Assembly: GCA_026119935.1 (NCBI GenBank)
Contig: JALRMH010000003.1
Span: forward strand, 124,001 to 188,000
Source: Endothia cerciana
Lineage: Eukaryota > Ascomycota > Sordariomycetes > Diaporthales > Cryphonectriaceae
DNA: 64,000 nt
Reading direction: 5' to 3'
Part shown: piece after piece, positions 1 through 11,538 of the stretch
Numbering within the stretch: position 1 is the stretch's first letter
How the letters are laid out: each line of letters begins with the position of its first letter
Program-made: the position numbers and the translations under genes
Notes under the pieces: model-generated
The model's database searches: none
Seen by the model: only the letters and a program-made list of their open reading frames with translations
What the model was told of the DNA's origin: nothing

Positions 1-114
1 TATCTCGACGGCAGCCACTCAGAGTCACACAGCTCAGCAACATCACCTGTGAGTTCTGCTGCGCCGTCTTCTTGTTCAAGCAGTCTCATTACTCACACCG
101 TCTCTCAGTACGAA

Positions 115-907
115 ATGAGTTTTCCGGCAAATTATACAGGCACAAGTGCCTTTCCCAGCCCGGACAGCCGGGATGCGGACGACGGGTGCGAGTCGGCACA
201 AGAAGCATCAGCAACAACAGCAACACAGTCCAAGCCCGCGGCCAAAAGGAAGCGCGAAAACAGATACAAGAATGCCCCGCCCTCCGTCCTCTCGGTAAGT
301 CAACTACCACCAAGAACGATTTGCACACGATCAGAACTGCACAATCCCTCGTCCTAAGAGGCGGCGCCACTTGCTGCGTACAAGCTGCTGTGTTGCCACC
401 GTGCCATGCCACTATCACTATCACACCGAACCACCGCTGAGCTCTCTTCCCGGCTCCCCTCTGCGCCCCGATGGACACAATAAGTCCGAACGCTAACCTC
501 CCCATCTACAGCGCCGCCGAGCCCAAAACAGGGCCTCACAGCGCGCCTACCGCGAGCGCAAGGACCAGCGCATAAAGGACCTGGAACAGATGCTCAACGA
601 TGCGCGCGCGCGCAACGACGTGCTCAGCCGGGCTTACGCAGAGCTGCAAGCCGAGTATGTCAAGCTGAAATCGAGCCCCTCGCCCTCGCAGCTAGACGCA
701 CACCACAGCCACCACGGCCATCCAGCGCACCCGCACCAGCTCGCTTCCTCGATGCCAACCTCTTACTCGACCATACCCGGTTCCTCCGTCTCCGCGGACA
801 TAAGCGCCAGTTTTGTTGACCCGACGTCCATGGCTGTCCTCACCGCTGGAAATGACCTGGACGCATACTTGTACCCGGACGTCGGCGTTGGGGCTTATTC
901 CCTCTAA
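115..907 (+). CDS. bZIP transcription factor (Yap/Pap1-like), possibly 5' partial
   Basis: Two exons, 115-294 and 512-907, joined over an intron with GTAAGT donor and CAG acceptor. The second exon opens with the basic region RRRAQNRASQRAYRERK, the N-x-x-A-S-Q-R-A-[FY]-R signature of fungal AP-1-like (Yap/Pap1/PAR) bZIP factors. A short leucine zipper follows (LEQMLNDARARNDVLSRAY), then a His-rich stretch (HHSHHGHPAHPH) and a Ser-rich tail. It should bind DNA as a dimer in the nucleus. No C-terminal Cys-rich domain typical of redox-sensing Yap1/Pap1 is visible, so a stress-sensor role is not supported. The reading frame is open from 115 back to base 1, and a GTGAGT at 49 with CTCAG at 104-108 could be another intron (60 nt, in frame). 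The true start may therefore lie outside the window; the ATG at 115 is the first plausible start inside it. Confidence 0.85.
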
Positions 908-3900
908 GCCACTTTTGAAATCCCCATTCCCGATCAGCTCTTCCTTTTCGTGGTGGCTTTCATGTCTGTCTGGCGTCATGACTTTATAGTATCCCATCAG
1001 TTTGGTACGCACGGTGGTTACGAGGGCATGGGATGGTCTTATTTTTCACTCCTTCTCAGCAGCACGATAAACACAAGGAGTTATTGGAGCGCCCTAGAAA
1101 ATGAGACACGGCAACGGTAATGTGTTGGATGACGCGTGTAGTTTCCATGATCGTGAGAAAAGTGGAGATATCTGGCGTTCTTGGGTGATAGGAAGAGACA
1201 TCTCGAGTCTCCGAGGCATCTCGGGCTGGTATTCATAGCAACTTGGTCCATATCAACAATACTCGCAGCGCCATATTTTTTTTATTTTATTTTTTTCTTG
1301 AGCTCGAAGACATGCTTGGTGACTCGGTTGGATTCCGACAATCATGTACATGTCTATCGAAATACGTGTCGAATCCTGGTGCCGTCCTTACAAACCGTAA
1401 AGCGCAGTTTCTCATCTCAAGCACACTATGCTGTTGTCTGAGAAGTTACTTCGGGATTCTCTGGTGTCACTAGAAGGCTACACTTATATACCTGTCAACT
1501 ATTTATATAAACCCCCCCCCCCCCATTTGGTGGAAAATTGGATGACCTCTATTGGTGCCAATATCGCTAGTAGCGGACTAGCAAAACGTTTAGTATTTAT
1601 TTTTCTTCCGCTTTCCGATACACTCTAAAGCTTGCTCCGCATAGTAGGCAAGGTATTGAGCTTGATTCATTCTGCTTGTGCGCTTAAAATGGCTGCCACG
1701 GCGTGGCCGTAGGAACGGTATCTCATTGAAGTTTCCTGACCGCCAAATTCTTGAATCTATAAGGCACTTCCAAGAATCTTAACACACTCGTGTATCTGTA
1801 GTCATGTAGATTCTTCCATGTATCCTTGCCAGCGCAGAGCTTCCCGTCCGCGCTTCCAGCCAAATCCATATGTCGAACGTGCTCACCTCGCCCATCGTCA
1901 AACAGCTGCTGCTGGTCTTCTGCGCCCTACAAAGCAGCACCATCGAGCCATGTGCAGCATCAAGCAGGCCTCTCAATCCCTCCTTGACCTGTTCCCCACA
2001 CCATCCTGAAATTCGAATCGCCTCCTCCACCCGGGAAGACGCAGCATCATCCGACCTCAAGAGCGGCACATGAGGCCATCTCAGGGCCGGTCGCGAGGCC
2101 ACCTCACCCGAGAAAGCAACGACAGTGCGGGACATAAAGCTATACAGGGCTCCTGAAGGAGGGTTGATTGCCTCCATGCACTTATCTTCGAGGTCTACTC
2201 GCAAAGCTTGGGGCATGGCTTGACACGCATCGGCAATATTCCTCCATAGGCCTAGGCTCATCGACATCAATTAGACCGGCCGTCCCTATAACGGATATGC
2301 AGCCCGGCATTCACTTGCTTCCCCCGACACTTTCTTTCCTTTTTCATACTCTCAGATTGCGGCGCTCGCTTGAGGGATCCACGATATGGGTGGGGTCGTC
2401 TATGGGGATGGATCGGAAAGTTCAACTCCCAAGCAACTGGGTTGGCACGGGAGGGGGGGGGCAGCCCCCCACCTCGCTGCCCCCCCCTCCCAAACGCAAA
2501 CATGTCCTCTCTTGCTCTTTTATTATTCTAGCTCGATGACCAAGGACCTGTTGTATATCCGCACCCATAGCCTGACTGTCGACAGCCACCTGGGGCGCAA
2601 TGCGAAGCGCTGGGGTCATGCATTCGTTTCGTAATCAGCGGTCCTGGAAGAAGAGCAGCGTATGGGGGACTAAGCTGATGGCAGCTCTGTTCTTTCTTGA
2701 CTCGAGAACTTTTCCCTTCTTCAACCAAAACAGTCCGGGTAGGAATATCCCAGCCTTAATACACAGCCGCGGTGGATCATGAGTGCTGTGGGGGAAGTGG
2801 TTAAGTGCTGAACAGCTTGAGCGCCTGAGGAACAGGAAAATGAATGCAGCAGTCCACACGCTGACGCCGATGAATTCATGCATGCTCTTGGTATGCTGGG
2901 CTCTTACTCAGCACCCTACCTGTGTGGGTTAATACCCTGCTCGGCACTGGCTGATGAATTCGATCTGAGACAGGGCCCCGACGTGTTTATTTATTGGGTC
3001 CGCGAATCCATGGCTTCATTATGATGGGGGGCACAAGAAGGTGGGCTAGGAGCAAAAAATATCAGCAGGTCACTGTGCTACGATGACCTCCTGAACCTAG
3101 GCCCTCTCTACTTACCTAATCAAACCTTCTTCCCAGCGCCAGCGGCTCCGTAAGAGGCACGCTGGCTACAAGCAGGCGCCTGCTGTAGGGACCAGTATTA
3201 CTGAGCTATCACACACTCTCGGTCTCCGAGATCTCTCAGGTGAGCTCAGAATTGATGTCAGCAGGAAGGGCTGCTGTAGTCCGGCACGCTAGGTAATTAC
3301 CTATGGGAGCTCCACCTGCGGACACGTCTACGTAGGCAAGGAAAGCTGTCAGCTGCCCGTCCAATCTTTGCGGACTGGCATTGACGACTCGGGTTATAAG
3401 AAAAGCATGAATACCTTACCCTAGCGTGTTCCCGCCTACATCTACTCAGCCTACCAGACCTTCTTCCTTTGCCTCTATGTGTACGTAAAGTATTCCGAAC
3501 CTCGTGATGCTTACACACCCGCTTGTGTCATCAAGCACAGCTTGTCTCGCGGTGATATCTCGAACACAATGACGTGGAAATTTGTGGGTGATTCGAGCAA
3601 TAGGGTATCTCATGGCTCCCGGATGCTAAGTTGATACAACTAGTCGAGCTCGGCCCCGGGTCTGACATGGTCCTGCTCAGTGTGGCTATACGATCGATGA
3701 GGCTACTGACAACCTGTACATCCGTAGTGGTGATGATGTACTCGTAGAGATACCAGGCTATTTCAAGATACTCTATGGACAGGAGAACGCGAGGTGATTT
3801 GCCGGAGAGAGAGATCGATTCCCACGTGGTTTTTGGGGCCCAGGGGTTGAGGGGCCCGAGATTTGGGGTGGGCAGCCATTACTTAGTCCGTGATCTGAGT

Positions 3901-6214
3901 TGCCCGGATTCAATTCACAAGTCAAAGAGATATTCCTACACGGGTTCCAATACGCTTCAAGCGGTGACCGCTGTCATTGAATAGACGCGGTTCACGATGA
4001 CGAATCAGACGGGGACGGATGCAATACGCATATTTGATGGCAGAGAGTACCCAGATAGCTCCATAGGTAACAAACAAACAGCTCAATCAAGGCTTCGAGG
4101 AGCCCATCGACATCTTCAAGGGGCAGCAGATCATCTAATGGGATACTTCGAGCTTCATGACACCCGGCAGCCAATAGAATGGCCGTGACTTTGTAGCAAA
4201 ATACTCAAGGTGATTAGATGTTCAATGTGCAGTACTGCAGCAAGCATGTGTGCAGCCTCGCGTACCCCGTAGGGTACCTGCCATGTATGCATACAGGGCG
4301 TGGGTGCAGAGGACAGGCGTATCAGTGGATCGGCCGGCCAGTCAACGAGAACAGCAGGTTGGGTGCTTGGGGGTAAGTTCTGGGCTGAAACATGCCTCCT
4401 CCTGTGTTTGCAGCAGCTGATGTCGTGGAGTCTGACGGTGCATGCTTCTATCATCCTGTCGATTCGTGCTCAAGTAATATTTCCTTTGACCTAGCTTGGT
4501 TGTAAAGGCGCTGCGTGTACCCACTGCCCTGCCCTACTGATAATTCATGCAAGCGAATACCCTGAGCATCTCCTGTCAGCAGCCGGAAGATTGCAGTCCA
4601 GGCACCAGTCGCGCGTTGTCCGGCCTGCAAAGTATTTTACCTACATGAGTTGTGGGCGCTCTTGCACAGTCACGCACTCAGCTTAGGTCGACTGAAAGCC
4701 CTGAAGGCTGGGGTCCAATAACCAGAGGTTTTCATGATGCCGAGTTGCGGTAAATGGGGCAAACGCAGGAATACAGCAAGATATTCCCTAATCCATTTTC
4801 TCGACTAATAGTGTCCCGACACCCCGTCTCGACATGAGCCGCTGCCTTCTGCTCACTGCTCGAGTATCAAGGACGCTCTCTAAGGCTCGGGAGTGTTGTG
4901 ACAGTGATGCAAATCATAGCGAGCCATCGAGAGCCATTGCTAAGAGCTGGCAGAGCATCGCCGGTTACACTCGGGGGCTGGGCGGTCACATAATACGGTG
5001 TATCAAAGCGGGCTCACAAGCGTTCTGCGAGATGTATCCATTCATGCTGCTCGGACCAAAGGAGAGGTAGGGGGCGAAACAACCGACGAACTTTGGATTA
5101 TTCCTTCCCACTCCAGAGAAAAGTACTTTCCTGGCCGCAGACTACCTGTGCTTAGCAGCACAATAAACTTCCAAAGCTAGTACGACACACACTTTTTTTT
5201 TTCCCAGAAGGAAACCCAGGTGGGGCTCGTCATATGTGTCTTGTCGAAGATGGTCGTCACGGCCTCATTTCGCCATATGTCCTTTGCATTTACCTATACA
5301 GCTATGTACATGTGCAGAGACACGCGTACGCATTGGGAATTTGCACAACCGGAGCTGACCTAAGTGACATTTCGACCTTGGGGATTAGGGTTCGGATTCT
5401 TCCACCGCTAGCAGGCTTCGCTCTTAAGGGAACTTTGAAGCACTTGGATACCAACCAGCACTTGGGCCGCCGGCCCTACCACACCCACGCAATTGCATGC
5501 ATCTTCCGTCCGTAAGTTGTGACGCCTGCGGTGTCCATAGATGCTCACAAGCAAGTCGTTCCGGCCCTGCCGCGCAGAACCGAGTATCGGGTATCTGTCA
5601 CCTGGACTCGCTTAGATCTGACGCGTAGAATCAGATACCGGGCATCAATCCAGGAGTGGCCATGATGCGGCATTCGTCCACCCCATAACCGCAGGGTGTC
5701 ATCGGCCTGCAGAAGCTCTACGGCCCATGCCGGCAGTGGTTCTCCGTGACGGCTTTGGTCTGCATGTTTCTCCACCAAACAAGTGGCTGAGCATAAGCCA
5801 TAGCCTGCCCACACCATACGGAGAACCCTCCAGTCCAGAAATCCTACTAGACGGCTAAAATGGCACTAAGTAAAGATGTCAAATGACCTACCCTGTCTGT
5901 GCTGGCTGTCTCCACAGCATCAAAACACTCTGTGTGGCTCGTGGACCCATTCAGGGCTGCGGCTTAGATTGTTTGACTTGGTCCACCAATAAGCTCGAGC
6001 ACCGCGAGTCGAATAGGCAGGTAGCGTGACTGAAACCTCGTTGACGATATGAGGCCCCACGGAGACTGACTTGAGCATCTCAACTACATCCTGTGTACAA
6101 GTACTACCCAATTCACGAGGATTTAAAAGATGTCGGATCATCCAGAGTCTTGGTAATATCTATCATCCTCCGGCCGTACTCGCCGGTCCATCAACGCTGG
6201 GGAATTCAGACAAC
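908..6214. other. Gene-poor interval; no gene supported
   Basis: About 5.3 kb of mixed, comparatively AT-rich sequence with many stops in all frames. The longest reading frame (1779-2270, minus, 163 codons) has no motif I recognise and no clear leader. A run of 13 C lies at 1512-1524 just after a TATATAA-like string, and G/C runs occur near 2450-2490. A stretch around 2930-3570 has weak LTR-like features (TATA-like box, TG start and CA end, CT-rich leader) but no duplicated target site or coding domain. The last part is the promoter of the pectinesterase gene. Confidence 0.5.
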
Positions 6215-7473
6215 ATGAGCACTCTTCTCACGCTCGCTACTTTGGTCGCCTCGGCGCTGGCGACAAGTCGCACCTCGGCACCGTCAGGATGCATCACCGC
6301 CGGCAGTGGTGGGACCTACAGCACCATCCAGGAGGCTGTCGACTCGCTCTCCACGACATCGACGACAGCGCAATGCATCTTCATCGAGGCGGGCTCGTAC
6401 AACGAGCAGGTCACCGTCTCCTCCCGCGAGGCCGAGCTGACTTTCTACGGCTACACGGAGGACACGTCGACCTACTCGTCCAACATAGTAACTATCACGA
6501 ATGATCTGTCCGCGGCTAGTGGATTGAGTGACGAGGAGACCGGAACCCTGATTGTTCTTGCAACGAACTTCAAGATGTACAACATCAATGTGGCAAACAC
6601 GTAAGTCTCATAAGACCGCCAGGCATATATCAGGGACTTGAGGGACTGACAATACTATCTTGGCTTAGCTATGGAGACGGAAGCCAGGCGATCGCCCTTT
6701 CAGCGTATGCCGACTCCGGATATTATGCTTGCCAATTCACGGGATTCCAGGATACCGTGCTTGCTGAGGAGGGCTACCAGTTGTATGCCAGCTGCTTGAT
6801 TGAGGGCGCGACCGACTTCATCTTCGGGCAGTACTCTCCAGCTTGGTTCCAGGCTTGTGACATCAGGGTCCTCGAAGCCAGCGTAGGTTATGTGACAGGT
6901 AAGCATCTCGCACCAGGCTCTTGAGCGAGAAGCGCAGGGTTGAGAAATCACCAGCCAATGGCCGCACCGCTTCGGATGGAACATCGTACTACGTCTTTGT
7001 GAGTCTCGTTCCCATATATGTCTATCTCTACATCCGTCTGCCGCTCTTGGTCTTGATATAGACCAGGATCAGCCGAAATGCATCAAAATTTCAGCTTGGC
7101 CTTTATTAAGGGTCTCCAATGAGATTTCCGCTAATATAGAAAATTCCAGAATGAATGCGACATCGCGGCTGCAGACGGTGAGACCGTCGCCGAGGGCGCC
7201 TACTATCTCGGTCGACCGTGGTCTGAGTATGCCCGGGTTGTCTTCCAGGCCACGTCCATGAGCGATGTCATTAACAGCGCCGGCTGGGCTGAGTGGTCGT
7301 CCAGTGAGCCCAACACGGAAGACGTCTACTTCGGCGAGTACGACAACTCCGGTGATGGAGCAGAGGGAACACGCGCGAGCTTTTCTACGAAGTTGACGTC
7401 GGCTGTGTCCATCGAGACGATCTTGGGAGACGACTACACGAGCGCGGGCTACTACGACTCATCTTACATGTAG
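6215..7473 (+). CDS. Secreted pectin methylesterase (CE8)
   Basis: Pectinesterase, which removes methyl esters from homogalacturonan outside the cell during plant cell-wall attack. Four exons (6215-6600, 6669-6898, 6955-6998, 7150-7473) give 327 residues, the usual fungal CE8 length. Residues 1 to about 17 (MSTLLTLATLVASALA) form a signal peptide. Active-site motifs are all present: GSQA near residue 133 (oxyanion Gln), GFQDTV at 154-159 (Gln156, Asp157), TDFIFG at 177-182 (Asp178) and LGRPW at 240-244 (Arg242). The start at 6215 was chosen because the upstream in-frame ATG at 6071 would put 48 non-secretory residues before the signal peptide. The introns are short and keep frame, so the gene looks intact, unlike the two downstream genes. 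Confidence 0.93.
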
Positions 7474-8503
7474 AGTCGTGTGTGCGACGGGTACTAGGGT
7501 CCAGAGAGCGTGGGTTGCCATGATGACGCCCTTGACCGCCTTTCAAAGATGGGTCTGTCGGATGTTGAGGTGGGAACTACTCAAATAAGGAGTTCGGGGA
7601 TGTCGAACCCTTGGGGTGATGAAGAAGTCATCAGAGCCAGGGAGGGTTACGAACTGGAGTGTATATCTTGAGGCATCCCGCGTGTAAATAGGCAGCTGGC
7701 ATTCGAATCGACGAACCAGACAAGCTTCAGCATTGTTCTGTTGTTTCTCTCTTTTCATCCTGACCCCCCCTCAAAAATTTCTAGAGGGACATGGTTAGGT
7801 ACCTACGTACCCAGGTCCGGGTCCTAGGCAAACGAGAATGATGGGGCTCACCGACAGGAAGAAGTAGAATTCTGGAAGGAAAGGAGTGAAGGAGAGAAAA
7901 AAAGTAAAATAGAAATTCATGTCCGTATAGAGGCAATGCGACAGCGTGAGCACTCTGTGAAGAGCTAAGGCAAGAGGATTTGAGGTTTGGTCATGAGACT
8001 GTGCCGTCCAACGAATGGTGGCCTGGCTCAACTGATTACCGAGGTAAGGTACTCGTCGTTCATGCCTGCATCCAATTGACATTTGGGGTCTTTTGTGTGC
8101 CCAAGTGCTCCTTGCCTTTTATTATGATCTTAGTACACTAATATAGTATCCTCCAAGATCCAAAAGTTGCTCATGTCCACAAGCGTCTTCAACTTCAGCA
8201 CAACATAACACGATTCCAGCTGCTACCAGCTGTTTTTTCTGCCCTTTGTATTTCCATTTTTTTTGCCAAAGCTCAAACTTAGGCTCATCATCAGGGCCAA
8301 TCTACACACACCTAATTACATTCTTGCAACTTCTACATGACAAGGTTATACCGACGTCTTGAGCTCCCATGTCGAGTTCAAAGCGCAATCACAGCCCTAA
8401 CACGGGTGGCTACGGTGGCCTCGAAGCCAAGTAGTCCAAAATCACCGTTGAGGAAAGGCTTAGAGACCCTCCATCATACCAGAAGACCATCAATATTGAC
8501 GGT
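7474..8503. other. Intergenic, no gene seen
   Basis: Downstream of the pectinesterase and upstream of a decayed gene. It contains a short C run near 7765 and A/T-rich stretches near 7900 and 8250. No coding pattern is convincing. Confidence 0.5.
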
Positions 8504-10735
8504 ATGGACCTCAAACTTCACGTGTCGTTCCAATCCAAAACGACGGCCATCAGAAATGACTCTTCCATTCCGATTACCAGTGAAGAGGTGCAACACTTGT
8601 CCCAGAATCTTACTACGCGCCCAGGTTGGGTCATGGAAAGGAAAGGAAACATGACCTCTGTCGCTGCGTCCGCTAGCGAGTCATACCAGCCTCAATCTCG
8701 GCCAGATCTGCAAGAGAATGATAGCATCACAGGGAATTCATCTGGCTCGTCGAAGGGAGAGAAATACAAGACGGAGTGTATTGCAATCGAGCATATGGAC
8801 GTATTTGCTTACGCCGTATCTGGCAAGTCGTCCCGGCATGTTAGTGAGTACGCGAAAACAGCTGCCTCCTGCGGCGCCGAATTCATCAGGAAGTCACTTA
8901 TTCGCAAGAAGTTTTGGGCCGAAATGACACAATATGGTAAAGCAACGTCAAGCTTCGCATTTGACCTGCTCGATAGGTTTGGACGGCTGAACCGCAGATA
9001 TCTTGACCATGAAGTCAAGAGAGGCACAGGCGTCTGGAGTGCGGAGCTGGATCATGGGGGCATCCTCATGAGCGAGAGCCTCTGCATTCATCCAGCATGT
9101 CGACGAAGAGGCCTGGGTACGCAGGTCGTCGCAGAGATGCTACGCCGTGCCCGACGTGAAGCTCACGGATATAAACGGTTCTTTGCGCTGACGATGTCAA
9201 GGTTTCTTTCCTCTGAGGTTGAGAAGGACCTCCACAAGAACATGTCTTTTGAAGATTGGATGCATACACACCAGCTAATTACATCAAACAATCGCTGAGA
9301 ACTTTTGGCGCTCGATGGGCTTCCAGAGAGTTGGTAATTCTGCGTGGTTGGCTTACGCAGATGATCCTCTTCATCTTTCACGCCAACTCATGGCTAGTGA
9401 TGACTATGTTTTCCCAACGCTCTCGGAGTCACAGCTTCGGACGAACGTTTTGTGGAAACAGGCCTTGGAGGCGCTATCTAACCCGGCTGTGGGCCAGGCC
9501 GTGTGCATTGCTAGGCTGAGCGCCGCACACATCAGCATCGCCAGCCAACCAGACCCTGCGCTGCATCTGATGGCAATGATGATAGACCTGGCCGGGAACA
9601 CAGTCCTACACATCTCTGCTATGATGCTGAGGCCCGCTGTCGTTTAGTATATCATGCAGGCGATACCGCATCTCGCCAATGTCCGGAACGGCGAAGGTCT
9701 GTTGAATAAACGAGTGTGGAAGCTTGATTTCTTCGACTACGGAGCTCCTCAAGGGACCTGATGAGGCTATTTCTGTGTAACTATCGCCGAAGACTCTGGC
9801 TCAGAGCTCGTACTTACGAGCCTGTGGCGTTTCCTGAAACGAAGCTATCGTGGCCTGATACAGACCACCAAACCGGCTTCCGGGCATAGGTTCTTGGCAG
9901 GCGTAGCCCTTACGATCAACAAGGTCTTTACACCAGGAGAATTTCTACGTGACCGACTGGAGAGGCGAAAGACAAGACTGTCTGCAGATGGCGCGACTCA
10001 GGACATATCCGACACTTTCACAGGCTGTTCCCATCCGGAGATTCAATGCCTGGGGCTGCTCTCCAAATCATATCCCTGCGACTTGCTGCACGTACCTGAG
10101 CAGTATTTGAACGGTACTATCTCTGCTCCGGGCGCACCAGTGATCCTACGGATTTCTGATATCAAAACTGTTACCAGGGCCTGGCGGCTCAAGTACGGAT
10201 GCTCTTATGGTGGGTGTGCTCGAGGTTTCATGAGCCCAAGAATGTATCATTTGCTTCGGACCCAAGCCGGGAACATCACCCAAACGATTGATGCAGTTAG
10301 TCTTGGTTCTGGCCCAGCTTGGGTAGAGGCAAACAGCGGCTACCTGAAACTCGTTACCTTAAAGGTGCGCGGCATACTTGAAAAAGACTCAGGCAAAGGG
10401 GTTCGGAACGGGTTCAGGATATTATTCAAAAATATCCTGCAGAGTCTGCAGCGTGTATGGATATCAGGGTCCGATAAACTGTGACAAACTCCGGAAGTGA
10501 GTTCGCGAATCACTTTATACAGGCTGGGGGTACAGTAGAATCTGCTGTGAAGACACTGATTGAGCATACCAGGGATCGAGATGAGTACGCAGGAGACGGA
10601 CGGTTCGCTACAAGCACAGATTGGGGGTTTGTTGGAAAACTGTCCCGTACGCCGGAATGACCATAAATTCGGGTTTATCAGCGGGATGTATGGCTACCCT
10701 TTGTGTGGTGAGCTCTAAGCTACCTTCCAGAAAAT
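8504..10735 (+). pseudogene. Decayed GNAT/ankyrin-type fungal protein
   Basis: Fragments of one large protein occur in order but in changing frames. 8504-9298 encodes an N-terminal part with a GNAT-like motif (ESLCIHPACRRRGLGTQVV, the acetyl-CoA-binding R/Q-x-x-G-x-G/A pattern). From about 9285 the next segment continues in another frame (ENFWRSMGFQRVG) up to a TAG at 9645-9647. Past the stop the same frame goes on with ankyrin-like residues (YIMQAIPHLANVRNGEG). 9894-10484 carries a C-terminal block with LKYGCSYGGCARGFMSPRM, recalling the Cys-bearing block of a fungal GNAT/ankyrin family known to me only from memory. The final piece (RRNDHKFGFISGMYG, about 10655-10700) is shifted once more. 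Some breaks could be unrecognised introns, but the TAG and repeated shifts argue for a pseudogene. Confidence 0.65.
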
Positions 10736-11538
10736 CAACCAGCAGGGAAGACCCTCGGGGCGAGATGGGAATCCGCTCATTTCTGTTATCATATGGAGGT
10801 CTCTGAATTCTCTCCCTAGGCTTTCCTTACTATTGTGCAGTATGGGATTGATAAAGGAGGCTTTCAAGCTGCAGGCTGTTCTTAAAGACTGGATTGATGG
10901 CGGAATAGACAAAGGCACTTGAATTTATATGGTACAGCATAAATTTCAGTCGAATTTGACACTTTCAGATGAACTCAAACATGGTATTGAAGGACTTGGT
11001 CTGTACAAAGACCAGCTGATCAACTCATTATGCCTCCACAATCTAAAGGCTCAGAAAGTGTCACTCTGCACACACAGACTTTCGCACCGGATAGCCCGTG
11101 GGCAGGTAAGCGGATTTAATCGCTGGTTTTAAATTGACAGAAGTTATAAATTGTGTTCTTTGAACAAGGTGCAATCCCATCTGCGAGGGCTGATACCTAC
11201 AATTGCATCAATGATCAATGGTGTTGTATTGCCCACCTCCCATTGTATGGTGAATTGATCAAGGTAATGGGTCTCCATTGTGGCAACCTGCTGTCCACAA
11301 AATCTGATTCCTTTGTGAATCTCTTCTCACAAATAATCAAACTACACGAAATCTACTCGAACTACGACTCTACACATGAAAAATTACAGAGGGGCACTCG
11401 TGATCTTTGTATCTCGCTCAAGAAAACGTCCCAACCGTCCCCAACCGCCCCCTGGACCCTCCAACCCATCGAAGTCTTCACTGAATTCGGTTTTCTCTCG
11501 TTCTGAGGAGGAATATTTTCGAAGCCCAGAAACTCAAC
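10736..11538. other. Intergenic between two pseudogenes
   Basis: AT-richer sequence with scattered stops. A 117-codon frame at 11153-11506 shows no motif, and no leader or splice pattern supports it. Confidence 0.4.

Noticed and set aside
1779..2270. 163-codon minus-strand frame as a gene
   Set aside because: No motif, no clear leader or splice signals, and lies in a stop-rich, gene-poor stretch. Not supported beyond chance.
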